A stretch of 64,000 nt of DNA from Pseudomonas faucium. GTDB taxonomy: Bacteria; Pseudomonadota; Gammaproteobacteria; Pseudomonadales; Pseudomonadaceae. A program made the position numbers and the translations under genes. The notes beneath the pieces are model-generated. The model made no database searches, was not told the origin of the DNA, and saw only the letters and a program-made list of their open reading frames with translations. Shown piece by piece: positions 1 through 8,749 of this stretch; the first letter of the stretch is position 1, and the number at the start of each line of letters is the position of its first letter. The stretch is from positions 1 through 64,000 of the forward strand of contig NZ_BQIP01000010.1 of assembly GCF_021602585.1 (NCBI RefSeq). Reading direction: 5' to 3'.

Positions 1-100
1 ACCGGCACCACTGTGGTGTCGACCATCGAGGTCGCCAGTGCACCGGCGCCGCGCCCGGTGCACTGGCGACCTCGATGGTCGACACCACATTGGTGCCGGT
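1..100. repeat. Near-perfect 46-bp-arm inverted repeat at window edge
   Basis: Bases 1-46 are the reverse complement of 55-100 with a single mismatch (11 versus 90) and an 8-base loop. In the adhesin frame, the normal tail sequence is followed by 14 residues (VHWRPRWSTPQWCR) that are simply the antisense of the preceding codons. Adhesins of this family normally continue with a TQTIDLAGV-like secretion tail, which is absent. This looks like a fold-back join rather than evolved coding sequence. Confidence 0.95.
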
Positions 101-3100
101 GCCGCTGACCTTGAAGTGCAGGTAGTCATCCAGCGTGGCCGCCGTGGCATGCTCGCTTTGCAGCAGCTGCGACAGGTCCAGCTTGTCGCTGCCTGGGGTG
201 AAGTCAGTGACCGTGTCGTGGCCGCTGTCACCTTTCTGCCAGACGAAGGTGTCGTTGCCGTTGCCGCCGGTCAGGGTGTCGTTGCCCGGCCCACCGATCA
301 AGATGTCGTTGCCATCGCCGCCCTTGAGCACATCGTTGCCCTTGCCGCCATTGAGCACGTTGTCGCCGCTGTCACCGATCAAGGTGTCGCCATAGTCGGA
401 ACCGACCAGGTTGTGGATGCCATTGAAGGTCTGCAGGCCGGCACCGCCGGTGTCCTGGGCACCTTCATGGCTGAGGTCGATGGTGACCGCGCCCTTGGCC
501 TGGACGAAATTGGCCGTGTCATGCTCAACCTGGCCAACAGCCCCATGAGTTTCCAGTGAGGCGACATCCATCAGGCTGGAAAGCCCCGCAGCCGCATGGC
601 TGTCGGCTCCCATATCGTGAGCGGCCGGCTGCTGGGCATTGGCGTAGTCGAGCACCAGGCTCAGCTTGTAGCTCTCCCCTGCCTTGCCATCATTCACCGG
701 GTTGCTCAGGTGAATGCTGTACACCCCGTCGTGGTTGGCCGTGATGCTGTCGCCGGCGGCGATGGCTTGGTAGCTGCCCCCGGCATCCTTCCATTCCATC
801 ACCAGGTTGCCATCCTGCGGCTGGTGGTTCAGCTGCAGGGTCTCACCCTTGTGCAGGCTGACGTTCAGCACCTCCTCGCTGCTGGCCTGGGCGCTGCCCA
901 TCGCGCCCAGGTAGCCCAGCACCACCAGCGCCGCCGTCATGCTGCCGGCATCGAAGCTGAACGCGCCGCGGTCCACCATCCGCGTCTCCAGGCCGCGGCC
1001 GTAGCCATCGCCACATTCGGCGATGGAGTTGTCATGCACGTTGATGGTGATGGTCGTGGTGCTCTCGTCGCCATCGCCATCGCGGATGGTGTAGACGAAC
1101 TTGTCGACCGCATCGCGCGGCGCGGCGACATTGGGGTCGGAGTGGTAGACCGCATTGCCCCGAGCATCCAGGGTCAGGTAGCCGTATTGGCCGTACACGT
1201 GAGTACCCAGCTGGCCGATGGCCGAGGTGGAGGTATCGCCACCGGCGCGCACACCGACCACGTACCCACAGTCGCTTGGCACATCGGCGCCGATCACATC
1301 GTTGGCCAGCACATTGCCGCTGACCTCCTCGCCCTTGGCGACGCTCACGTAGTCGCAGTGGGCCTGGGGCACGTCGTCGACGATGGTGATGTTGACGGTG
1401 CTGGTGGTCCAGTTGCCGACCGTGTCCTCCACCCGGTAGGTGAAGGATTCCGTCACCGTATTCGCACCGTCGTTGGCATGCACCGGCGAATTGGCCGGCG
1501 ACGTCAGCGTGTAGGTGTAGGAACCATCGGCATTCAGGTGAATCTGCCCATACTGGCCGACGGCATTGCCTACCAGGGTGTAGGTCAGCGCCCCGACACC
1601 ACCGCCGACCTGCCCGACCAGGCTGCCGGAAGCGGTTTCCGCAGTCGAGCATGGCTGGCTGCCGGTGACGCTGCCGGGCGCCAGGTCGTGGCCATCCTGG
1701 TTCAGGTCCAGGGCTTTCTCGTACACCGCCACACCCCCGTCGCCACAAGGGTTCAGCGAGTGGTCGTGGACGTTGACGGTAACGGTTGCCGTGCTCTCGT
1801 CGCCGTCGGCGTCGCGGAGGGTGTAGACGAAGCTGTCGAGTGCATCGCGCGGCGCCACGGCATTGGGGTTGGAGTGGTACTCGGCGTTGCCCTGGGCATC
1901 GATGGTCAGGTAGCCGTACTGCCCGTACACCTGGGTGCCCAGCTGGCCGATGGCCGAGGTGGAGGTGTCATGGCCGGCACGCACGCCGACCACGTAGGCG
2001 CCATCGCTCAGGGTGTCGGCGCCGACCACGTCGTTGTACATCACGTTGCCGCGCACCACATCACCCTTGCCCACGCTGACGAAGTCGCAGTGGGCCTGCG
2101 GCACGTCGTCGACGATGGTGATGGTCACGGTGCTGGTGGTCCAGTTGCCTACGGTGTCTTCCACCCGGTAGGTGAAGGATTCCGTCACCGTATTCGCACC
2201 GTCGTTGGCATGCACCGGCGAATTGGCCGGCGACGTCAGGGTGTAGGTGTAGGAGCCGTCTGCGTTCAGGTGCATCTGGCCGTAATGGCCTACGGCATTG
2301 CCGACCAAGGTGTAGGTCAAGGCGCCCACGCCGCCGGCAACCTGCCCCACCAGGCTGCCATTGGCAGTCTCGCGCGTAGAGCTCGGATCGCTGCCGGTCA
2401 CGGTGCCGGCAGCCAGGTCGTTGCCGTCCTTGTTCAGGTCCAGCGCGCTTTCGTACACCTTGACCCCACCGTCGGTGCAAGGCTGCAGCGAATGGGTGTG
2501 CACGTTGATGGTGACGGTGGTGGTGCTCTCGTCGCCATCGGCGTCGCGGATGGTGTAGACGAAGGTGTCGAGCGCGTCCCTGGGCGCCACGGCATCGGGG
2601 TTGGAGTGGTACTCGGCATTGCCCTGGGCGTCGATGGTCAGGTAGCCGTACTGGCCGTGCACCTGGGTGTTGAGCTGGCCGATGGCAGACGTCGAGGTAT
2701 CGCTGCCGGCGCGCACGCCAACCACATACTGGCCGTCGCCGCGCACATCGGCGCCGACCACGTCGTTGAGCATCACGTTGCCGCGCACCACATCACCCTT
2801 GCCGACGCTGACGTAGTCGCTATTGGCCGTAGGCACGTCGTCGACGATGGTGATGACGATGCTGCTGGTGGTCGAGTTGCCCTGCGAGTCCTGCACCTGG
2901 TAGGTGAAGGTTTCGCTGACCGTGTTGGGCCCATCGTTGGCATGGGTCGGGGAATTGGCCGGCGAGGTCAGGGTGTAGGTGTAGGAGCCGTCGGCATTCA
3001 GGTGAATCTGCCCGTATTGCCCCACGGCATTGCCGACCAGGCTGTAGGTCAGTGCGCCGACGCCGCCACTGGTGGAGCCCACGAGGGTGCCGGAGGCGGT

Positions 3101-6100
3101 CTCCTGGGTGGAGTTCGGGTCGCTGCCGGTGACACTGCCGGCCGCGAGGTCGTTGCCATCCTTGTGCAGGTCCAGTGCCTTCTCGTAGACGGTGACGTCG
3201 TGGTCTTCGCAGGCCATCAGTGCCGTGTGCACGTTGATGGTGATGGTGGCGGTGCTCTCGTCGCCATCGGCATCGCGGATGGTGTAGACGAAGGTGTCGA
3301 CGGCATCGCGCGGCGAATTGATGTTGGGGTTGGAGTGGTATTCGGCGTTGCCCTGGGCATCGATGGTCAGGTAGCCGTACTGGCCGTTGACCTGCATGTT
3401 GAGCTGGCCGATGGCCGAGGTGGAGGTGTCATGGCCGGCACGCACGCCGACCACATACTGGCCGTCGCTGCGCACATCGGCGCCGACCACGTCGTTGAGC
3501 ATCACGTTGCCGCGCACCACATCGCCCTTGGCCACGCTGGCGTAGTCGCAGTGGGCCGTGGGCACGTCGTCGACGATGGTGATGACGATGCTGCTGGTGG
3601 TCGAATTGCCGAGCGAATCCTGCACCTGGTAGGTGAAGGTTTCGGTCACGGTGTTCGGGCCGTCGTTGGCATGGGTCGGGGAATTGGCCGGCGAGGTCAG
3701 GGTGTAGGTGTAGGAGCCGTCGGCATTCAGGTGAATCTGCCCATATTGGCCCACGGCATTGCCGACCAGGCTGTAGGTCAATGCGCCAACACCGCCACTG
3801 GTCGAGCCCACCAACGTGCCACTGGCCGTTTCGCGGGTTGAATCCGGGTTGCTGCCGGTGACGCTGCCGGCGGCCAGGTCGTTGCCATCCTTGTGCAGGT
3901 CCAGCGCGTTCTCGTAGACGGTGACGTCGCGATCCACGCAGGCCATCAGGCCGTTGTGCACGTTGATGGTGATGGTGGTGGTGCTCTCGTCGCCATCGGC
4001 ATCGCGGATGGTGTAGACGAAGGTGTCGAGGGCATCGCGCGGCGAGGCGATGTTGGGGTTGGAGTGGTACTCGGCGTTGCCCTGTGCGTCGATGGTCAGG
4101 TAGCCGTACTGGCCATTGACCTGGGTGTTGAGCTGGCCGATGGCAGACGTCGAGGTGTCGCTGCCGGCACGCACGCCGACCACATACTGGCCGTCGCTGC
4201 GCACATCGGCGCCGACCACATCGTTGTACATCACGTTGCCGCGCACCACATCGCCCTTGGCCACGCTCACGTAGTCGCTGTTGGCCGTGGGCACATCGTC
4301 GACGATGGTGATGACGATGGTGCTGGTGGTCGAGTTGCCGAGCGAATCCTGCACCTGGTAGGTGAAGGTTTCGGTGACGGTATTGGGCCCATCGTTGGCA
4401 TGGGTCGGCGAATTCGCCGGCGAGGTCAGGGTATAGGTGTAGGTGCCGTCGGCATTCAGGTGGATCTGCCCGTACTGGCCAGTCGCATTGCCGACCAGGC
4501 TGTAGGTCAGCGCGCCGACACCACCACTGGCCGAACCGACCAACGTGCCGGAAGCGGTTTCCTGGGTGGAGTTCGGGTCACTGCCGGTGACCGTGCCGGC
4601 GGCCAGGTCGTTGCCATCCTTGTGCAGGTCCAGCGCGTTCTCGTAGACGGTGACGTCGCGATCCACGCAAGCCATCAGGCCGTTGTGCACGTTGATGGTG
4701 ATGGTGGTGGTGCTCTCGTCGCCATCGGCATCGCGGATGGTGTAGACGAAGGTGTCGAGGGCATCGCGTGGCGAGGCGATGTTGGGGTTGGAGTGGTACT
4801 CGGCGTTGCCCTGGGCGTCGATGGTCAGGTAGCCGTACTGGCCATTGACCTGGGTGTTGAGCTGGCCGATGGCAGACGTCGAGGTGTCGCTGCCGGCACG
4901 CACGCCGACCACATACTGGCCGTCGCTGCGCACATCGGCGCCGACCACATCGTTGTACATCACGTTGCCGCGCACCACATCGCCCTTGGCCACGCTCACG
5001 TAGTCGCTGTTGGCCGTCGGCACGTCGTCGACGATGCTCACGTGCAGGCTGCCATTGGCCATGCTGCCGTCGATGTCCTGGGCGACCACCTGGAACTGCT
5101 CGCTGATGCTGTTGCTGCCCTGGCCTGCAGGGTGCTGCTCGTTGCCCACCAGGGTGTAGCTGTAGCTCACCACGCCCGTGCCGGGGTCATAGCCGGTGAT
5201 CGTCAGGGTGTTGCCTTCGGCGGTGACGATCGACTGCGGGAAGCCCGCCGCCACACCGCCACTGACCACGCTGATGCCACCCACGGTCAGGCTCTGCAGG
5301 CCATCCGCTGCGGTCACCTTGAACGTGCCGTGCTGGGTCAGGGCGCTGGCATCGGGGGCGCTGCCGTCGTGCAGGTTCTTTTCGTACACGGTGAGGCTGC
5401 CGCCCTGCGCATCGAGGCCATCGAGGTGCACGGGGTCGTCGAGGTTGCTGATGTTCAGGGTCAGGGTCGCGCTGCTGGTGTCGCCGTCGGCGTCCTTGAT
5501 GGTGTAGGTGAAGGTTTCCACCCCATGGCCGCCACCGCCCAGGTTCTTGAAGTCCGGGTCGTTGACATCGAGGGTGTAGGTGTAGGAACCGTCCGCGGCC
5601 AGCACCAACGTGCCGTAGGTACCGGTAAAGGTGCCGGCGATCACCGGGCCGCCCGGCACTCGGTCGGCGCCCTGGATGTCGTTGCTCAGCACATTGCCGG
5701 TCAGCTCCACATGCTGCTCGGTGGCCGGCACCGGGTTGCTGTCATCCACTGCCCGGGGTACGTCGTCGCGGATGGTGATCACCAGTGTGCCCTGGGCGGC
5801 GTCGCCGTCGGGGTCGCTGACCATCACCGGCAAATTCTCGTTCAGCGCATTGGTACCTGCGCCATCGGGATGCTGCTCGGCGCCGGTGAGGGTGTAGCTG
5901 TAGGTCACCACCCCGGTCGCCGGGTCGAAGCCGAGGATGGTCAGGGTATTGCCAAGGCCGGTAGTGATCGATTGGCCGACACCGGTGACCACACCGCCAG
6001 TCACCACGTTGATGCCGCCCACACTCAGGTTGAACACGCCGTCGGGGGCCACCACGGTGAAGCTGCCGTGCTGGGTCAGGGCCGCCGGGTCGCTTGCCGA

Positions 6101-6841
6101 GCCCAGGGGCAGGTTGGCTTCGTCAAGGCCAGGGTCGCCGGGGTCGAGCGTCAGCCCGTGCAACTCGACCGGGTGGTTTTCATCGATCGGCGTTACCGGC
6201 GGGTTGGGGTCCACCGGCGGGTTGGGATCGACCGGCGGCTTGGTGTCCACCGGCGGCGTCGGCTGCTCAGGTTGCAGGCCGCTGTCCGGGCCGGTGATCT
6301 CGCCGCCGGCCCCGGGCAGCCCGCGGCTGTGGTCGCGCAGATCGCCAACTTCACGCTCGACCAGATCGGGGATGCCATTGAAGCCGGCCGTGGGGAAGCC
6401 CACCTGCGGGTCGACCCGCGCCGCCACCTCGGTGAGCAGGACAAAACTGTGCCCGCCGCCCAGCGCGCCCGGGGCGCTGCCCGCGTTGGGCCCGGCGGCG
6501 GGGGCTTCGCCGACGTCGCTGGGGTCGGCACCGGCGGCAATCGCCTGCTGGATCCGCGCCACGTCGCTCAGTTGCGCGTCGCTGGGGGCGCCGTCGTGGG
6601 TCTGGGTATGAGGGGCCTGGCCGGCCAGCAGGTCGGGGGTCATCTGCAGGCTGCTGTCGCGCCCCAGGGTCAGCTCTGCACCATTGTGCAAGTGCACCGC
6701 CACCGCACCGGCGGCACCGGTCTGCAACTGTTCGCCCGCGAACAGGCGGTCGCCTTCGATCAACAGGCGGCGAGTGCCGTCCTCGGCAACGGCAAACACC
6801 TGACCAACCACCTTGCTGACCACACCGATTAGCTTAGCCAT
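1..6841 (-). CDS. Giant RTX/VCBS-type adhesin, Lap-like, 3' end missing
   Basis: A surface adhesin exported by type I secretion; 2280 codons lie in the window and the frame stays open past base 1. ATG at 6841 is preceded by a GGGGAGG ribosome site. Residues 1 to about 120 resemble the LapA retention module (MAKLIGVVSKVVGQVF start), with a PAAG tetrapeptide at 114-117 fitting the family LapG protease motif [TAP]AA[GV]. A Pro-rich linker near 190-215 (PPVDPNPPV copies) is followed by cadherin/VCBS-like domains, then 243-244 residue tandem repeats, and nonapeptide RTX repeats (GGxGND type) near bases 230-370. After these a serralysin-like tail begins but breaks off at the palindrome at bases 1-100, so the secretion signal is not seen. 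The divergent secretion genes at 7309-12259 are the probable exporter. LapA-like or LapF-like; the exact orthologue is unclear. Confidence 0.9.
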   Translation of the reverse strand, partial: MAKLIGVVSKVVGQVFAVAEDGTRRLLIEGDRLFAGEQLQTGAAGAVAVHLHNGAELTLGRDSSLQMTPDLLAGQAPHTQTHDGAPSDAQLSDVARIQQAIAAGADPSDVGEAPAAGPNAGSAPGALGGGHSFVLLTEVAARVDPQVGFPTAGFNGIPDLVEREVGDLRDHSRGLPGAGGEITGPDSGLQPEQPTPPVDTKPPVDPNPPVDPNPPVTPIDENHPVELHGLTLDPGDPGLDEANLPLGSASDPAALTQHGSFTVVAPDGVFNLSVGGINVVTGGVVTGVGQSITTGLGNTLTILGFDPATGVVTYSYTLTGAEQHPDGAGTNALNENLPVMVSDPDGDAAQGTLVITIRDDVPRAVDDSNPVPATEQHVELTGNVLSNDIQGADRVPGGPVIAGTFTGTYGTLVLAADGSYTYTLDVNDPDFKNLGGGGHGVETFTYTIKDADGDTSSATLTLNISNLDDPVHLDGLDAQGGSLTVYEKNLHDGSAPDASALTQHGTFKVTAADGLQSLTVGGISVVSGGVAAGFPQSIVTAEGNTLTITGYDPGTGVVSYSYTLVGNEQHPAGQGSNSISEQFQVVAQDIDGSMANGSLHVSIVDDVPTANSDYVSVAKGDVVRGNVMYNDVVGADVRSDGQYVVGVRAGSDTSTSAIGQLNTQVNGQYGYLTIDAQGNAEYHSNPNIASPRDALDTFVYTIRDADGDESTTTITINVHNGLMACVDRDVTVYENALDLHKDGNDLAAGTVTGSDPNSTQETASGTLVGSASGGVGALTYSLVGNATGQYGQIHLNADGTYTYTLTSPANSPTHANDGPNTVTETFTYQVQDSLGNSTTSTIVITIVDDVPTANSDYVSVAKGDVVRGNVMYNDVVGADVRSDGQYVVGVRAGSDTSTSAIGQLNTQVNGQYGYLTIDAQGNAEYHSNPNIASPRDALDTFVYTIRDADGDESTTTITINVHNGLMACVDRDVTVYENALDLHKDGNDLAAGSVTGSNPDSTRETASGTLVGSTSGGVGALTYSLVGNAVGQYGQIHLNADGSYTYTLTSPANSPTHANDGPNTVTETFTYQVQDSLGNSTTSSIVITIVDDVPTAHCDYASVAKGDVVRGNVMLNDVVGADVRSDGQYVVGVRAGHDTSTSAIGQLNMQVNGQYGYLTIDAQGNAEYHSNPNINSPRDAVDTFVYTIRDADGDESTATITINVHTALMACEDHDVTVYEKALDLHKDGNDLAAGSVTGSDPNSTQETASGTLVGSTSGGVGALTYSLVGNAVGQYGQIHLNADGSYTYTLTSPANSPTHANDGPNTVSETFTYQVQDSQGNSTTSSIVITIVDDVPTANSDYVSVGKGDVVRGNVMLNDVVGADVRGDGQYVVGVRAGSDTSTSAIGQLNTQVHGQYGYLTIDAQGNAEYHSNPDAVAPRDALDTFVYTIRDADGDESTTTVTINVHTHSLQPCTDGGVKVYESALDLNKDGNDLAAGTVTGSDPSSTRETANGSLVGQVAGGVGALTYTLVGNAVGHYGQMHLNADGSYTYTLTSPANSPVHANDGANTVTESFTYRVEDTVGNWTTSTVTITIVDDVPQAHCDFVSVGKGDVVRGNVMYNDVVGADTLSDGAYVVGVRAGHDTSTSAIGQLGTQVYGQYGYLTIDAQGNAEYHSNPNAVAPRDALDSFVYTLRDADGDESTATVTVNVHDHSLNPCGDGGVAVYEKALDLNQDGHDLAPGSVTGSQPCSTAETASGSLVGQVGGGVGALTYTLVGNAVGQYGQIHLNADGSYTYTLTSPANSPVHANDGANTVTESFTYRVEDTVGNWTTSTVNITIVDDVPQAHCDYVSVAKGEEVSGNVLANDVIGADVPSDCGYVVGVRAGGDTSTSAIGQLGTHVYGQYGYLTLDARGNAVYHSDPNVAAPRDAVDKFVYTIRDGDGDESTTTITINVHDNSIAECGDGYGRGLETRMVDRGAFSFDAGSMTAALVVLGYLGAMGSAQASSEEVLNVSLHKGETLQLNHQPQDGNLVMEWKDAGGSYQAIAAGDSITANHDGVYSIHLSNPVNDGKAGESYKLSLVLDYANAQQPAAHDMGADSHAAAGLSSLMDVASLETHGAVGQVEHDTANFVQAKGAVTIDLSHEGAQDTGGAGLQTFNGIHNLVGSDYGDTLIGDSGDNVLNGGKGNDVLKGGDGNDILIGGPGNDTLTGGNGNDTFVWQKGDSGHDTVTDFTPGSDKLDLSQLLQSEHATAATLDDYLHFKVSGTGTNVVSTIEVASAPGAAPVHWRPRWSTPQWCR
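1032..5034 (-). repeat. Tandem 729-732 bp coding repeats of the adhesin
   Basis: An equivalent point in each unit (the NVH boundary) recurs at 1039, 1771, 2503, 3232, 3961 and 4690, giving periods of 732, 732, 729, 729 and 729 bases. Units at 3232-5034 are almost identical in DNA, while those nearer the C-terminus diverge more. Each unit contains a calcium-binding-like DGDES turn, a LDxxKDGNDLAAG segment and VCBS-type strands (SYTYTLTSPANSP). Confidence 0.95.
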
Positions 6842-7308
6842 GAGCGCACGCCTCCCCTTACCGATTGGCTTGTCAGCCAATGACGTCGCGGGTGGCGGCT
6901 CAGCGCCTGGAAAGCGAGTGTCTCAACACTGAGAATCGGGCTCTCCAGCTACTCCTTCGGCGATAGAGGTAATGTAATTGGGCCATCAGTCGATGCCAAA
7001 TTATTGTCGCCAAATTACGCTTTTACCTGTTCATCCCGCGTCCTTAGCTGTAAAAAATCTGGAACTCTTGCGGACGCTTGAAAACCGCGTCCTCCAGCGG
7101 CTTCCAAATTTACCTGAATGAAACAATGTCTTGGTTTCGATAGACCGCATAAGTTTTTTTTCGCATATCTCTTATGAAAAAATCTTCTTAGCTCGCGCGT
7201 TAAATGTTCTTAGCTCTGTTGTTACAAACATGAAACGGTTTGAATGCCTTTTATCGTCACTTTTTTGACGAACAGCAGCACCTTTTAAAGACCAGGGAGA
7301 AGTACCCC
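6842..7308. promoter_or_regulatory. AT-rich divergent control region, adhesin / secretion genes
   Basis: A 467-base non-coding region, much richer in A+T than its neighbours, separates the adhesin from its divergent secretion operon. It holds a hairpin ATTGGCT/AGCCAAT (6864-6881) just upstream of the adhesin ribosome site. Two direct-repeat pairs are also present: GCCAAATTA at 6995 and 7009, and TTCTTAGCTC at 7185 and 7207 (22 bases apart, with a weaker copy near 7041). No clear -35/-10 pair could be assigned on either strand. A longer upstream start for the TolC gene at 7240 is possible but has no ribosome site. Confidence 0.6.
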
Positions 7309-8682
7309 ATGCGCGTTTTCAACCCCATCACCAGTGCAATTCTGTTGGCCATGGCGTGCGCCAACGTTCAGGCGATGTCACTCAACGAAGCCGTCCAGAA
7401 CGCCGTGGACCATCACCCGGAGATCAGCGCCAGCCGTAACAGCCGGCTGTCGGCCGACGAAGACGTGAAATTCGCGCGTGGCGGTTACTACCCCTCGGTG
7501 GACCTGGTTGCCGGCTATGGCCGCCAGCGCTCGGACAACCTCAACACCCGCACCGTGAACCCCGACGGCACCAGCAACCACGGCAAGGAAACCCTCAACT
7601 ACACCCAGTCGGAACTGCGCCTGCGGCAGATGCTGTTCGACGGCTTCAACACCCCTAACGAAGTCGGCCGCACCGAAGCGGTGGTCAACTCGCGCGCCTA
7701 CTACACCCAGGCCACTGCTGAAACCGTGGCCCTGCGCGCCATCGAGGTGTACCTGGAAGTACTCAAGCGCCGTGAGCTGGTGACCCTGGCCAAGAACAAC
7801 CTGCAAGCGCACATGCGCGTCAACGACCAGATCGGCCTGCGCAGCGAGCGCGGCGTGGGCAGCACCGCCGACCTCGACCAGTCCCGCGCCCGTCGCGCCC
7901 TGGCAGAAAACAACCTGGACACCGCCGAAGTCGACCTGGCCGACGCCGAGGCCAACTTCTACAGCGTGGTCGGGCGCATGCCCGACGAGCTGGAAGCCCC
8001 GGTCACGATCAAGGGCGAAGTGCCCACCGGCCTCGACCTGGCGCGCCAGGGCATGCTGGAAAACAACCCCTACCTGAAATCGGCCCAGGCCGACGTCAAC
8101 GCTGCCGAGCAGCAGTACGAAGTGGCCAAGTCGCCCTTCTACCCGCGCCTGGATGCGGTGCTGGCCACCGGCGCCAACAACAACCTGGGCGGCGAGAAAG
8201 GCCACAGCAACAACGACTGGCAAGCCGGCGTCGAGCTCAACTACAACCTGTTCCGCGGCGGCAGCGACAAGGCTCGCCTGCAGTCGGACGCGCACAAGAT
8301 CAACCAGGCCATGGACGTGCGTAACAACGCCCTGCGCGAGCTGACCGAAAACCTCAGCCTGGCCTGGAACGCCATGAACAACGCGCGCAAGCAAACCCCG
8401 ACTGCCCGCGAATATGCCGAAACCACCCAACGTGTACGCGCCGCCTACCAGGACCAGTTCGGCCTCGGCCAACGCACCCTGCTCGACGTGCTCGACAGCG
8501 AAAACGAGCTGTACAACGCCAACCGCCGCTACACCGAAGTGCGCTACACCGAGGAGTTCTCGATGTACCGGGTGCTGGCGACCATGGGCGAGCTGCTGAG
8601 CAAGCAGCGCGTTTCGCTGCCGCCCGAAGCCATTGCCCAGAGTGAAGTGCGCAACCAGGCCAAGCTGCCCGACATGCGCTGA
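7309..8682 (+). CDS. TolC/AggA-family outer membrane channel (LapE-like)
   Basis: The outer membrane exit duct of a type I secretion system, 457 residues. The start is ATG at 7309, chosen because AGGGAGA lies 8 bases upstream and a signal peptide follows (MRVFNPITSAILLAMACANVQA, then MSLNEAV). The body shows the TolC double repeat of long helices (for example AENNLDTAEVDLADAEANFYSVVG and ENELYNANRRYTEVRYTEEFS regions). It is first of three co-oriented secretion genes and divergent from the adhesin. From memory, the P. putida lapE gene also lies beside a DTW gene and an Aer-type receptor, which this layout matches, so it may serve more than one Lap adhesin. Confidence 0.88.
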   Translation: MRVFNPITSAILLAMACANVQAMSLNEAVQNAVDHHPEISASRNSRLSADEDVKFARGGYYPSVDLVAGYGRQRSDNLNTRTVNPDGTSNHGKETLNYTQSELRLRQMLFDGFNTPNEVGRTEAVVNSRAYYTQATAETVALRAIEVYLEVLKRRELVTLAKNNLQAHMRVNDQIGLRSERGVGSTADLDQSRARRALAENNLDTAEVDLADAEANFYSVVGRMPDELEAPVTIKGEVPTGLDLARQGMLENNPYLKSAQADVNAAEQQYEVAKSPFYPRLDAVLATGANNNLGGEKGHSNNDWQAGVELNYNLFRGGSDKARLQSDAHKINQAMDVRNNALRELTENLSLAWNAMNNARKQTPTAREYAETTQRVRAAYQDQFGLGQRTLLDVLDSENELYNANRRYTEVRYTEEFSMYRVLATMGELLSKQRVSLPPEAIAQSEVRNQAKLPDMR

Positions 8683-8749
8683 TCACCCGGCGCGGCAGGC
8701 GCGCGCACCCAGCGTCACACCCCATCCACCGAGGCGGGAGTAGTTCATC

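Noticed and set aside
1032-5034. CRISPR-like or satellite array
   Set aside because: The periodic units are 729-732 bases, fully coding and in frame, without short spacer/repeat structure.
596-6832. Two very long plus-strand frames (about 1080 and 980 codons) opposite the adhesin
   Set aside because: They are antisense to the clear adhesin frame and consist of repetitive Val/Ala/Gly/His text created by high GC and the tandem repeats. They have no ribosome site or known domain.
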